Shown here: positions 17,654-25,628 of the stretch, piece after piece
Position numbering within the stretch: the first letter of the stretch is position 1
Layout of the letters: each line of letters opens with the position of its first letter
From: Massilia sp. Root133
Lineage (GTDB): Bacteria; Pseudomonadota; Gammaproteobacteria; Burkholderiales; Burkholderiaceae_D
Length of the DNA: 64,000 bases
Direction of reading: 5' to 3'
NCBI RefSeq assembly: GCF_001426525.1
Contig: NZ_LMEW01000034.1
Location: forward strand, 140,190-204,189
Program-made: the position numbers and the translations under genes
Notes under the pieces: model-generated
Databases searched by the model: none
What the model saw: the letters and a program-made list of their open reading frames with translations, nothing else
What the model was told of the DNA's origin: nothing

Positions 17654-18547
17654 TCACTTAGGTGAAAGCGAACTGGTACGCTCATTGTTGGCAACCAAGC
17701 CAAGCGCGAGTTCTTTTTCACGAATCACTTCCGATTCCGCGTTGAACAGCTTAGCCCGGTCAATCCATTTACGGGCAGCGACCGTGTCTTTCTGGGCAGC
17801 AGCATGGTCAGTCAGCGTCATGTATTGGCTGACGATGTTGGACACCAGCTCCTTGACTTCGCCGCCACGATAGGTACCGGCCGGGTCGACACGGTGGATC
17901 GCATCGAGGCACGCTTTGGCCGATTTTTCCGGCGGGTCAGTGAATTGCGCAGCCTCGGCGTACGAGCGTGCACGCCGGAGCTGATCGTCGATCTCAGCGC
18001 GATCATCTGCGCTCAGCTTCACATCCGTGGTGGCGCTCACAGTACGCAAGGCCGTGTCACCAAACTTAGCTTTAGACTCGCCTTTTGGCAACATGACGAA
18101 TGCCCCAATTGCTACGACCGCGACCACGCTTGCTACCACGAGCGGCATCTTGAGCTTATTGCTTTCGGTGCTGCGGCGAATGCCATTCGCTTTACAAAAA
18201 CTGGACACATAGTCCTCTGCCACGCGCGGGTCCAGGGCCGCCTTCTTACCCGGCGCTGTAATTACCACCTGATCAAGGCAATCTTTTTCTTCTTTCTTGT
18301 CGAGTACTTTGTCGTTATCAGTGGATTGGTGCAGCCATTTATCGAGGGTGGCGATCAGTTGCCGTTCCGAGACGGCACCGTACTGATCAAGCACTTTACG
18401 CAAAGTCAATTCGATTTCAGACACCGCGAAGCCACGCGCTGCAGCCTCCTCTTTGATGCCTTTCTCTTCGTCTCGATCTAAATAAAAGTCGTCTGCAACC
18501 GAGGCAGCGATGCGATTTTCGAGCCAAGCCTGTTCATTGTCGTTCAT
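17654..18547 (-). CDS. Unknown helical membrane protein, paralogue of the next upstream gene
   Basis: A 297-residue protein from the ATG at 18547, which follows AGGGAT at a good distance; a start at 18580 is less likely. Residues 1-125 are an acidic helical domain with YLDRDEEKGI and HQSTDNDKVLDKKEEKD. A membrane helix follows at 134-154, then about 140 residues with helical repeats ending ARKWIDRAKLFNAES. The segment 73-125 aligns with the C-terminal half of the 147-residue product encoded upstream, showing the two are paralogues. The helical acidic domain is reminiscent of TerB-type domains, fitting the TerC- and TerD-like neighbours, but I cannot confirm TerB. Role unknown; probably a membrane component of the same machine. 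Confidence 0.6.
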   Translation of the reverse strand: MNDNEQAWLENRIAASVADDFYLDRDEEKGIKEEAAARGFAVSEIELTLRKVLDQYGAVSERQLIATLDKWLHQSTDNDKVLDKKEEKDCLDQVVITAPGKKAALDPRVAEDYVSSFCKANGIRRSTESNKLKMPLVVASVVAVVAIGAFVMLPKGESKAKFGDTALRTVSATTDVKLSADDRAEIDDQLRRARSYAEAAQFTDPPEKSAKACLDAIHRVDPAGTYRGGEVKELVSNIVSQYMTLTDHAAAQKDTVAARKWIDRAKLFNAESEVIREKELALGLVANNERTSSLSPK

Positions 18548-18588
18548 AGGATCCCTAATTAGCGGTAGTAGTGCGTGCAAAGACAGGG

Positions 18589-19032
18589 TCAGGGCACGGC
18601 CCAGGAAAATAGCCCAACCTTTTGTTTGACGTTATGGGCGCGGCAATAAGCCAAAATCGCCGCCTCTGCAACCTCTGTACGAAGCCCAGAGCGAAAGCCC
18701 GGGCGCGACTTGCAAACCAGTTGCAGAGCGTCCATTTTTTCTTTGGAATCGAGTTTGCGGTCGCTGGCGGTGAAGCGATGTAGCGCACCATCAAGCTCGG
18801 CAAGTAGTCGCAACTCATTGGCCGCCCCCATGCGCTCGAGCTCAAGGTCCACAGCGTGTTCGATGGTCGTCATATCTTGCCCGGTCGAGGTAACCCCGTG
18901 CTCAACAAAGGCGCGGTACTGCTCGACCGGGCAATAGTTATCAAAGACCCGCGCCGCGATATAGGCGCTGAAAGTAGCTAAGGTCTCTTGCGCTTTGGCA
19001 GGATCGTTCGGACGGGATAAATTAACGGCCAT
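18589..19032 (-). CDS. Unknown small helical protein (TerB-like position)
   Basis: A 147-residue soluble, mainly helical protein with no signal or membrane segment. Its second half (HRFTASDRKLDSKEKMDAL, then VAEAAILAYCRAHNV) matches HQSTDNDKVLDKKEEKDCL and VAEDYVSSFCKANGI in the next gene, so both share one domain. It lies 56 bases after the TerC-like gene and 41 bases before its paralogue, clearly inside the operon. In many Ter clusters a small helical TerB protein sits beside TerC, so this is a candidate functional equivalent, but the resemblance is positional. No enzyme motif is visible. Confidence 0.55.
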   Translation of the reverse strand: MAVNLSRPNDPAKAQETLATFSAYIAARVFDNYCPVEQYRAFVEHGVTSTGQDMTTIEHAVDLELERMGAANELRLLAELDGALHRFTASDRKLDSKEKMDALQLVCKSRPGFRSGLRTEVAEAAILAYCRAHNVKQKVGLFSWAVP

Positions 19033-19088
19033 GAATTACACACTACATAAAATAGAATTGACGATCGACGTTGCGCGGTAACGTCGGG

Positions 19089-20207
19089 TCAGCTTGGCAA
19101 GGCCGCTGCCGCTTCCTGTCGTTTATGGACGATCGATGCCCACAGTGCTGCGCCGACAAAAGCGATGCCGATGAGCCCGGTGAACAGGTCTGGAATGTGA
19201 TAACGCGCGCTGACCAGCATGATTACGGCTAGCAACCCGATCGCATAATGAGCGCCGTGTTCGAGATAGACGAACTCTTCGAGCGCACCTTGTCGGACCA
19301 AGTACACGGTCAGTGAGCGCACAAACATCGCGCCAATCGCCAGGCCGAGCATGATCAGGACAATGTCACTGGTGATCGCGAATGCCCCGATCACGCCGTC
19401 GAAAGAAAACGATGCGTCGAGCACTTCAATATAAAGGAAGGCGCCAATGCTGCCTTGTTTGACGAGCGCAACAGCACTTCCAGCGTTGGACTCGCCCTCT
19501 TCAGCATCATCGTTCTCAAGCAGGCCACCGAAAACGTCAACCGCAACATAGACAATGACACCCCATATGCCAGCGGCCATCACCGACGCACTTTGGTCAG
19601 GCTCGACCATCGCGCGGGCGGCCATCACAGCCGCCAAAGCCAACAAGGTCGGTACGGCACCGATGCTGCCAAGCGCGCTCAGCGGCCGCTCAATGTGACC
19701 GAGCCAATGCACATCTTTTTCGTCATCTATAGCGAAATTCAAGAACACGAGTAACAAGAATGCGCCGCCAAACGCTGCAATTTGGGGATGGTGACTAGCC
19801 AGCTGCGCTGCATATTGATCAGGCTGGTTCAGAGCCATCGCCCATACTTCTGCAATGTTCAAGTGTCCAGCCGTAGCGACGATAACTAACGGAAAGAGAA
19901 GGCGCATGCCAAAGACGGCAATTAAGACACCTAGGCTTAGGAACAGCCGCTGCCAGAAGGTATTCCATGTGCGCAAGATCGAGGCGTTAACAACCGCGTT
20001 GTCGAATGACAGCGACACTTCCATGATGCCGAGTACAGCAGCAACATAAATGGCTGCGACGGCGCCAGCTAATCCAGTGTGTGCAAAGCCCCATGCTGCT
20101 GCACAGGCTAGGCAAATAGCGGTGACGAAGAAGGATGTTGTGAAGTGTTTCACGGTGCCCAAGAGTAGAGGGGTGGATAGCCCGGCGCAAAACGCCTGAA
20201 TTCTCAC
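19089..20207 (-). CDS. TerC-like DUF475 integral membrane protein
   Basis: A polytopic protein of up to 372 residues with about nine membrane segments, belonging to the DUF475 branch of the TerC/LysE-type superfamily. The diagnostic acidic motifs within membrane helices are present in both halves: MEVSLSFDNAVVNA near 63-76 and EVLDASFSFDGVIGAFAIT near 265-283, typical of TerC proteins thought to handle metal ions. The GTG at 20207 gives the longest product; a GTG at 20153 (VKHFTTSFF) resembles the usual family start and may be the true one. It is the promoter-proximal gene of the eight-gene minus-strand Srf/Ter operon. Family is firm; transported ion and role are inferred. Confidence 0.82.
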   Translation of the reverse strand: MRIQAFCAGLSTPLLLGTVKHFTTSFFVTAICLACAAAWGFAHTGLAGAVAAIYVAAVLGIMEVSLSFDNAVVNASILRTWNTFWQRLFLSLGVLIAVFGMRLLFPLVIVATAGHLNIAEVWAMALNQPDQYAAQLASHHPQIAAFGGAFLLLVFLNFAIDDEKDVHWLGHIERPLSALGSIGAVPTLLALAAVMAARAMVEPDQSASVMAAGIWGVIVYVAVDVFGGLLENDDAEEGESNAGSAVALVKQGSIGAFLYIEVLDASFSFDGVIGAFAITSDIVLIMLGLAIGAMFVRSLTVYLVRQGALEEFVYLEHGAHYAIGLLAVIMLVSARYHIPDLFTGLIGIAFVGAALWASIVHKRQEAAAALPS

Positions 20208-20389
20208 GAAAAATCACAATTCACATGTGCGAATTACGACCCTTGCATGAAAGATTTTATTATATATTTCTAGCAACAACGAGGATTATTGTTCCGAAAT
20301 TTGTAGTGGTGCACAAAAGCAACATGAGATAGAATGCGCGACCAGTTTCGTCAGATAGCGATCCACTGTCGCGTCACCCCATCTCTCCC
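20208..20389. promoter_or_regulatory. Divergent control region of the Srf/Ter operon and the UDG-like gene
   Basis: AT-rich stretch (tattatatatttct near 20260) between two genes transcribed away from each other. It must hold the promoter of the long minus-strand operon and that of the plus-strand gene. A TATAAT-like sequence is visible on the minus strand near 20258-20263, but no good -35 box at proper spacing. Confidence 0.4.
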
Positions 20390-21067
20390 ATGACATCGAC
20401 ACCAACCCGTGAGCACGCTTTCGAATCCGCTATCACAGCGGCCACCCGCGCCTTGAACGGCCAGTTGCCCCGTCCCTGGATGACGGATCTTACCGATCCC
20501 TTAGGCGCGCAAGTCTTCGTTGTCGGGCGTAACCAAGCGCGCGGCTATGACGCTACGACACTCGATCACACGCGTCACCTTGACGCGCTTTTCAACCGAA
20601 ATGGGCAGTCCTGCCGTGCGCTTTACGACGAGCTCGTCGGCGCGCCCTCTCCAACCCGCCGCAACATCGACCTACTTCGCACCCTTCTATTGGATGCCGG
20701 GGTCGACCGGGTGCTCGAAACGAACGTCATCTGCTACTCGAGCCCGATGAGCGCCGACCTCGCCAAGCCGGCGCATACCGGTGGGCGCGAAGTGGGTACT
20801 GCCATCTTTCGTCTCGTACTGGAGCATGTGCAGCCCCGCGTCCTCATCGCGCACGGTGCCGGCACCATACGCGACGTTGCGGCAATTGTCGGCGCCGCCC
20901 TGCCGCCTGCGAGAAATGAGCCCGGCACTCCGGTCCACGTGGACGTCTCTGGCATGAAGTTGATACTCCTGCCTAGCTTGGCGCCGCCGGCTTGGAACCG
21001 CTGGCAAGGATGGGCGCGAGCGCACTTGGAGGCGACGGCAGAGATGGTGGCAGACACCCTTCGATAA
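20390..21067 (+). CDS. Uracil-DNA-glycosylase-like protein
   Basis: A 225-residue protein with a pattern resembling the UDG superfamily. An N-terminal strand-loop VFVVGRNQARGYD occupies the place of the catalytic water-activating motif, LETNVICYSSPMSADL is the middle strand and base pocket, VLIAHGAGT is the next strand, and PSLAPPAWNRW stands in the place of the C-terminal leucine-loop motif. UDG-fold enzymes remove unusual bases, and the family occurs in defence islands, which fits the setting beside McrBC. The usual catalytic Asn/Asp is not obviously conserved. No ribosome binding site is seen before ATG 20390. Fold call moderate; activity uncertain. Confidence 0.5.
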   Translation: MTSTPTREHAFESAITAATRALNGQLPRPWMTDLTDPLGAQVFVVGRNQARGYDATTLDHTRHLDALFNRNGQSCRALYDELVGAPSPTRRNIDLLRTLLLDAGVDRVLETNVICYSSPMSADLAKPAHTGGREVGTAIFRLVLEHVQPRVLIAHGAGTIRDVAAIVGAALPPARNEPGTPVHVDVSGMKLILLPSLAPPAWNRWQGWARAHLEATAEMVADTLR

Positions 21068-21509
21068 CGCGCTGGTCGATGTTACTTCTTTTGCAAAAAC
21101 CTTCGACCACGACGCCCAGCCAATATGCCAGTTCGAGGTTGGGATGGCTGGGCACAAATACGTCGTTGCCCGCTCACGCATGCGCCATCCAGTCCCCTCG
21201 TCAGCTGAAGCGCAAGCCAGCCGCTTTCGTCGCTAGGTCCGGCTCGATATCGCTAATGCTCGTCGTTTCAATCGCGTTGGACGGTACCGCTAGTTGCCTG
21301 TCGCCGATAAGAAGCGCACCACCTGCGGGCTATCCACTCAGAGTGCGGAACCATGCCAAGGTCCACCGGCGTCACCCTCGCCCGCTATAACGAGCGCGAC
21401 GATTATTTACGTACACCAATATATTGGCCCTCACGACCATGATATTTCCAACTGTTACGAGTTAAAATAACAACACAACTTACTCTATCGCCATACCGCT
21501 GAAGACCCG
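21068..21509. other. Gap with decayed coding sequence between island modules
   Basis: On the minus strand at 21201-21330 one frame reads naturally (GALLIGDRQLAVPSNAIETT to GLRFS-stop) but has a TAG just upstream. A second stretch near 21075-21170 reads FVPSHPNLELAYWLGVVVEG. Neither is an intact gene. The region also carries the promoter of the gene at 21510. Confidence 0.35.
21201..21330 (-). pseudogene. Remnant of an unidentified gene
   Basis: About 40 codons of protein-like sequence ending at a TGA at 21201-21203, with a TAG directly upstream and a possible frameshifted continuation (VTPVDLGMVPHSEWIA). Identity unknown. Its presence suggests turnover of island cargo. Confidence 0.3.
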
Positions 21510-22193
21510 ATGACCAATGAAGAACTGAAATCCGCGATCGCAGCGTGCGACTGCCCCGAGTGCCGCGCGCTAACGGGACTGCTCAACGAAGCCGGCGCGA
21601 AACTTCAGATTTCGACAGTCCGGGGCGGACGATTCTGTGAAATGGCTGTTGTCGCCGCCGCAGGTGAGCGTGGCCTCCCGGCCGGGGACATCGTGCCGCG
21701 ACGACGTCGCTACGCAGAGCATCTTGGCATCCAGTTAAGTGGCAACACGCAAAACGACGACAAGCCCAATCACATCATGTGGGCGACAAAACATTCGAAT
21801 CACCATCCGGACGCCAGCGACCCCGGCGGACGAATCAACCTTGGTCTCGCCCGGGCGGTCGAAAGGGATGGCAGTTTTTTCCTCACGTGGACGTCGAGCG
21901 ACAAACCGCGCTTCGTCAAGGTGCCCTTCTATGTTGAGCAGGATGGCGGCAAGACCCTTTTTCTTCCCTCTTTGGCAACTACAAGCGGATTTTGGATCGG
22001 TCCCAAAGGCGAAGAGCGATGCGTGCCTAACTACTGGGACGCCCTGAACGAAGTCAGCGCAATGTCGACGCCGCGTTTTCGCCGGGAGAACGCGGCAGGC
22101 AACCGCGGCATTGTCGCCTGCAAAGCCGGCGACGTGGAAGAGGTCAAGGCCAGCTATATCGAACGCTTGATTGGACAACTGGGCAATGACTGA
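21510..22193 (+). CDS. Unknown protein coupled to the second McrB
   Basis: A 227-residue protein not recognised. It begins with a helix and a Cys-x-Cys-x2-Cys cluster (CDCPECRALTG at 13-23), then a mixed alpha/beta domain containing NHHPDASDPGGRINLG and KVPFYVEQDGGKTLFLPSL, and ends with a basic helical tail. Its stop overlaps the ATG of the mcrB-like gene by eight bases, so the two are co-translated. In McrBC-type loci an extra upstream gene often adds DNA recognition or regulation. The Cys cluster might bind zinc, but only three cysteines are close together. A weak GAAG lies upstream of the start. Confidence 0.7.
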   Translation: MTNEELKSAIAACDCPECRALTGLLNEAGAKLQISTVRGGRFCEMAVVAAAGERGLPAGDIVPRRRRYAEHLGIQLSGNTQNDDKPNHIMWATKHSNHHPDASDPGGRINLGLARAVERDGSFFLTWTSSDKPRFVKVPFYVEQDGGKTLFLPSLATTSGFWIGPKGEERCVPNYWDALNEVSAMSTPRFRRENAAGNRGIVACKAGDVEEVKASYIERLIGQLGND

Positions 22194-23970
22194 CTCGGCG
22201 CTCTCCTGGCAAGACGCGGTCGGCCTGCTAGACGACCTGTTCGATTTCCGCAGCCCGGTGACATCCACCGATGGCGAGCGCACATACCGCGCCCGTCCGA
22301 ACGGTCCGGCGTGCCGCCTATTTCGAACAAACGAGGGGCACATACAGATCGAGCGTGCTGGCGGGGCCGCAATCTCGATCGCGACGCTTGACCAACTCCA
22401 ACGTGTGGTCCTTGGCATGGGTTCCAGCGTTTCCATCGCCACGACACCGACTGCTCCAGTCGAAACATCTAGCGCCATGACGAACCATCCTCTCAACACC
22501 ATCCTCTACGGCCCTCCCGGAACCGGCAAGACCATCTCGACCTTCGCCCGCGCGGTCCGAATCTGCGATGGCAGCGTCCCTTCGACAGAGGCCGAAATCT
22601 TCCGACGTTACGAAGCGCTTCGCGACGATAACCGCATCGTGTTTGTCACGTTCCACCAGTCCTACGGTTACGAAGAGTTTGTCGAGGGGTATCGCCCGAC
22701 CCGCGACGCGAACGGGCAAGTCGCATTCGAACTCAAACCGGGCCCGTTTCGCTTGGCATGCGAGGCGGCCAAACGCAAGCGTTGGCAAACGCCCGGATTG
22801 TCCGGCAAGCCGCTCGAGGATCGCGCGGTTTTCAAAATGTCGCTCGGTGCCCGGGGCAGCGAGCAAGGACGTGAAGTGTTTCAATATTGCCTGGAGCACG
22901 GCTGCGTTCTGCTGGGCTGGGGCGACGACATCGACTTCACCGAGTGCTCCGACGGCCAAGCGGTCCATGATCGCGCTGCGTCTGCGGAAAAAGACATCGG
23001 CCATCCCGATTCCGTGACCGAATACGTCGGCCGGTTTAAGCACGTGGTCAAGATCGGCGACATCATGATAGTCTCCGACGGCGCACAAGCCTTCCGCGGC
23101 ATCGCCGAGGTAACCGGCGACTACGAATTCCTCGACGACGAGACGGTCGACTTCCATCAAATGCGGCGTGTCCGTTGGTTGGCGGTCTACGAGAAGGGCC
23201 GCGACCGCAGGCAAATCTACGAAAAACAGTTCGCGATGGCTGCGCTAGTCAAACTCAACGCCGAGTTACTGAACTATCCCGCCCTGAACGGCTTGCTGAA
23301 CGAGGCTCGCCAGGAGGACAAGGCGCAACCCCATGTGCTCATCATCGACGAAATCAACCGCGCCAACATCTCAAAAGTCTTTGGCGAACTGATCACGTTG
23401 CTCGAGCCAGACAAACGCGAGCAAGCCAAGTATCCCGTCACCTTAAAGCTGGCGCATTCGGGCCACGATTTTTCCGTGCCCGGCAACTTGTATTTGATTG
23501 GAACGATGAACACGGCGGACCGTTCGATCGCCATGCTCGATACCGCGCTCAGGCGACGCTTTGATTTCGAGGAATTGATGCCGGATCCTATCCAGCTGCG
23601 AGGGCGCTTCATCGACGGGATCGACATGGAAGCACTGCTGGAGGCGCTCAACGAGCGTGTTGAGGCGCTCTACGATCGCGATCACACGATCGGCCATGGC
23701 TTTCTCATGCATGTGCGCTCCCTGCCCGACCTTGAGCACATATTCCGCCATAAGGTACTGCCGCTACTACAAGAGTATTTTCACGACAACTGGGCCAGCA
23801 TTGTCCGTGTATTGAACGACTCGCGGCACCAAGATTTCGTGCGACGCCGGACATTGACGGTGCCCGCGTCCGATGCTGACGAGGAGGCGGAAGTCGAACG
23901 TTACGCGTACCGCGTCAATGACAAGCCGTTCCCGCCCGGCGCGTTCACGCGCCTGTACACGAAGGTGTAA
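22186..23970 (+). CDS. mcrB: McrB-like AAA+ GTPase with an EVE-like domain inserted in the motor (copy 2)
   Basis: A 594-residue motor subunit of a second McrBC-type system. The ATG at 22186 overlaps the preceding stop. Residues 1-100 are a small N-terminal domain. Walker A GPPGTGKT is at 109-116, the McrB motif HQSYGYEEFVEGYRP at 157-171, Walker B with DEINRANISKVFGE at 388-401 and the McrB signature MNTADRS at 441-447. Between FELKPGPF (181-188) and Walker B lies an insert of roughly 150 residues with VLLGWGDDIDF and VVKIGDIMIVSDG, resembling an EVE/PUA-type base-reading domain. This differs from copy 1, where the EVE-like part is N-terminal. The mcrC-like gene follows after two bases. Restriction of modified DNA is inferred from the family. 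Confidence 0.9.
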   Translation: MTDSALSWQDAVGLLDDLFDFRSPVTSTDGERTYRARPNGPACRLFRTNEGHIQIERAGGAAISIATLDQLQRVVLGMGSSVSIATTPTAPVETSSAMTNHPLNTILYGPPGTGKTISTFARAVRICDGSVPSTEAEIFRRYEALRDDNRIVFVTFHQSYGYEEFVEGYRPTRDANGQVAFELKPGPFRLACEAAKRKRWQTPGLSGKPLEDRAVFKMSLGARGSEQGREVFQYCLEHGCVLLGWGDDIDFTECSDGQAVHDRAASAEKDIGHPDSVTEYVGRFKHVVKIGDIMIVSDGAQAFRGIAEVTGDYEFLDDETVDFHQMRRVRWLAVYEKGRDRRQIYEKQFAMAALVKLNAELLNYPALNGLLNEARQEDKAQPHVLIIDEINRANISKVFGELITLLEPDKREQAKYPVTLKLAHSGHDFSVPGNLYLIGTMNTADRSIAMLDTALRRRFDFEELMPDPIQLRGRFIDGIDMEALLEALNERVEALYDRDHTIGHGFLMHVRSLPDLEHIFRHKVLPLLQEYFHDNWASIVRVLNDSRHQDFVRRRTLTVPASDADEEAEVERYAYRVNDKPFPPGAFTRLYTKV

Positions 23971-23972
23971 GG

Positions 23973-25292
23973 GTGGGCGTACTCGTCCTGCGAGAATATG
24001 AGCGTCTCCGTAAGGGAGACCGCGCGGACTTCGCGAACCGTGTGGTCAGTCCGGCGCAGTACGCGGCGCTAGAATGTCTAGCGGAGGACTACACGAGGCG
24101 CTTCGGTGTACGGGTGCTGCAATACGGTCCGCGCAATACCCTAGTGGCCCAGAACTATGTCGGCGTGCTCAACTTGGGCGCCGACCAGGTGGAAATCCTG
24201 CCGAAGATCGATAGTCCGGAACACACGCTGCGGCAAAACTTCATGCGGATGCTAGCAGTGGCGCTGGAACTCGACCTGCACGGCAGTGACGTCAGCGCCG
24301 TGCAGCACAACGACGACAGCATCCTGGAGGCCGTAATCAGCTTGTTTTGCCTCTCGCTGCAACGCGAACTGCGCCGCGGCGTATTGCGCCAATACGTGCG
24401 CCGGGAGGCACAACTGTCGACCTTAAAGGGTCGCATGTTGTTCAGCCAGCACCTGCAAAAGAACATCGCGCGTCCCGATCGGGTTGTCTGCGAATTCGAC
24501 GAGTTCACTGAAGACAATCCTGTCAACCGCATCCTACGCGCGGCGCTACGGATTCTTCGCCGGGCGTCGAAGCGGCCCGCGAACCAATCACGTATCGCGG
24601 AAATGCTATCGAATTTTCAAGACGTCGCCGACGTTCCGCTGGCCCGACTGCGCTGGCACGAGGCGTCGATCGACCGTAACGCGGCGCGTTATCAACCGGT
24701 CCTCACGTTGGCGCAGTTGATTATCCAGGGGTTAGCACCCGACATCTTGGCCGGGGCGCACAGCGGTTTTGCACTCTTGTTCGACATGAACGAGATGTTC
24801 GAGATGTACATTGGCGCGATGGTCCGTAGAATCGTCCGCGCCGAGGGTGTCAAAGTTCACCTGCAAGGTCCTTCCCTGCATCTGGCCCGCAAGGATGATG
24901 ACCGTCCAGCGTTCCGGCTGAAGCCAGATATCGTGATCAAAGAAGCGGGCCGGGTCGCGCACATCTTGGACACAAAGTGGAAAAGACTCAATCCGGATCA
25001 ACCCAACGACGGCGTCGCTTCGGCGGACGTATACCAGATGAATGCGTACGCCTCCCGCTACGAGGCGTCGGACGTCATCCTGCTCTATCCCCATCACGCC
25101 AACCTGGGTGAACACCCGGGAAGGCGCAACCAATACTGGCTGGCGTACCTCAACGAAGACACGAATCGACGTGGGATCGCGGTGGGTACGATCGATCTCA
25201 CGGACCTTGGCACGGTCCCTCGTCAACTCGAAGCCTTGCTAGATGTACAGCGACCAATATCCGTAGCCGGTCGGACAGCGTTAGGTGCGTGA
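23973..25292 (+). CDS. mcrC: McrC-like nuclease subunit (copy 2)
   Basis: A 439-residue partner of the preceding McrB; two bases separate the genes and translation starts at GTG 23973. The N-terminal 160 residues hold the McrC interaction region (FMRMLAVALELDLHG and GRMLFSQHLQKN). The C-terminus carries the PD-(D/E)xK core Asp319 in LKPDIVI and Asp333-Thr-Lys335 in ILDTKWKRL, followed by DVYQMNAYASRY. All catalytic positions are intact. It is longer than copy 1 and shows little direct similarity to it outside the nuclease core, so the two pairs are not a recent duplication. Confidence 0.92.
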   Translation: MGVLVLREYERLRKGDRADFANRVVSPAQYAALECLAEDYTRRFGVRVLQYGPRNTLVAQNYVGVLNLGADQVEILPKIDSPEHTLRQNFMRMLAVALELDLHGSDVSAVQHNDDSILEAVISLFCLSLQRELRRGVLRQYVRREAQLSTLKGRMLFSQHLQKNIARPDRVVCEFDEFTEDNPVNRILRAALRILRRASKRPANQSRIAEMLSNFQDVADVPLARLRWHEASIDRNAARYQPVLTLAQLIIQGLAPDILAGAHSGFALLFDMNEMFEMYIGAMVRRIVRAEGVKVHLQGPSLHLARKDDDRPAFRLKPDIVIKEAGRVAHILDTKWKRLNPDQPNDGVASADVYQMNAYASRYEASDVILLYPHHANLGEHPGRRNQYWLAYLNEDTNRRGIAVGTIDLTDLGTVPRQLEALLDVQRPISVAGRTALGA

Positions 25293-25628
25293 GCAGATTG
25301 CGGAGTGTGCCGGAGAAAGGAGCCACGCATCGTAGACGACAGTGAAGTGCGAACTCATCCGCTCATTACCATTCTTCGGATGCTACGGACTATTCGCTTC
25401 TCATCATAAAAATCGATCTGCTGGGTTTCGGTGCGCATCTGAAGCACCGTCGAAAGCACACGCCCGGGCTCCCGTGCAAGCGCGGTGTCCTCTTCCAAGG
25501 AAAAGTTTTAGGTAACTGGGGATTTAAGAAGGTCGTCTCGGGTGTCGACAGCTGGTCTGACGTTCACGGAACGTCCGCCTTGTGGCGTAAAATCCCGAAA
25601 TGCAAATTGATAAGGAATGGCTTATAGC
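25293..25628. other. Gap between the second McrBC and the last island gene
   Basis: Contains a short decayed minus-strand reading frame (25355-25510) and, near its end, the ribosome binding site AAGGA (25612-25616) of the next gene. No intact gene. Confidence 0.35.
25355..25510 (-). pseudogene. C-terminal fragment of an unidentified gene
   Basis: One minus-strand frame reads LEEDTALAREPGRVLSTVLQ, then DEKRIVRSIRRMVMSG and a TGA at 25355-25357. A TAA a few codons upstream cuts it off. Protein-like in composition but of unknown family. Confidence 0.3.

Noticed and set aside
18589..19032. Definite TerB
   Set aside because: Only position and general helical character support it; no TerB signature could be confirmed by eye.
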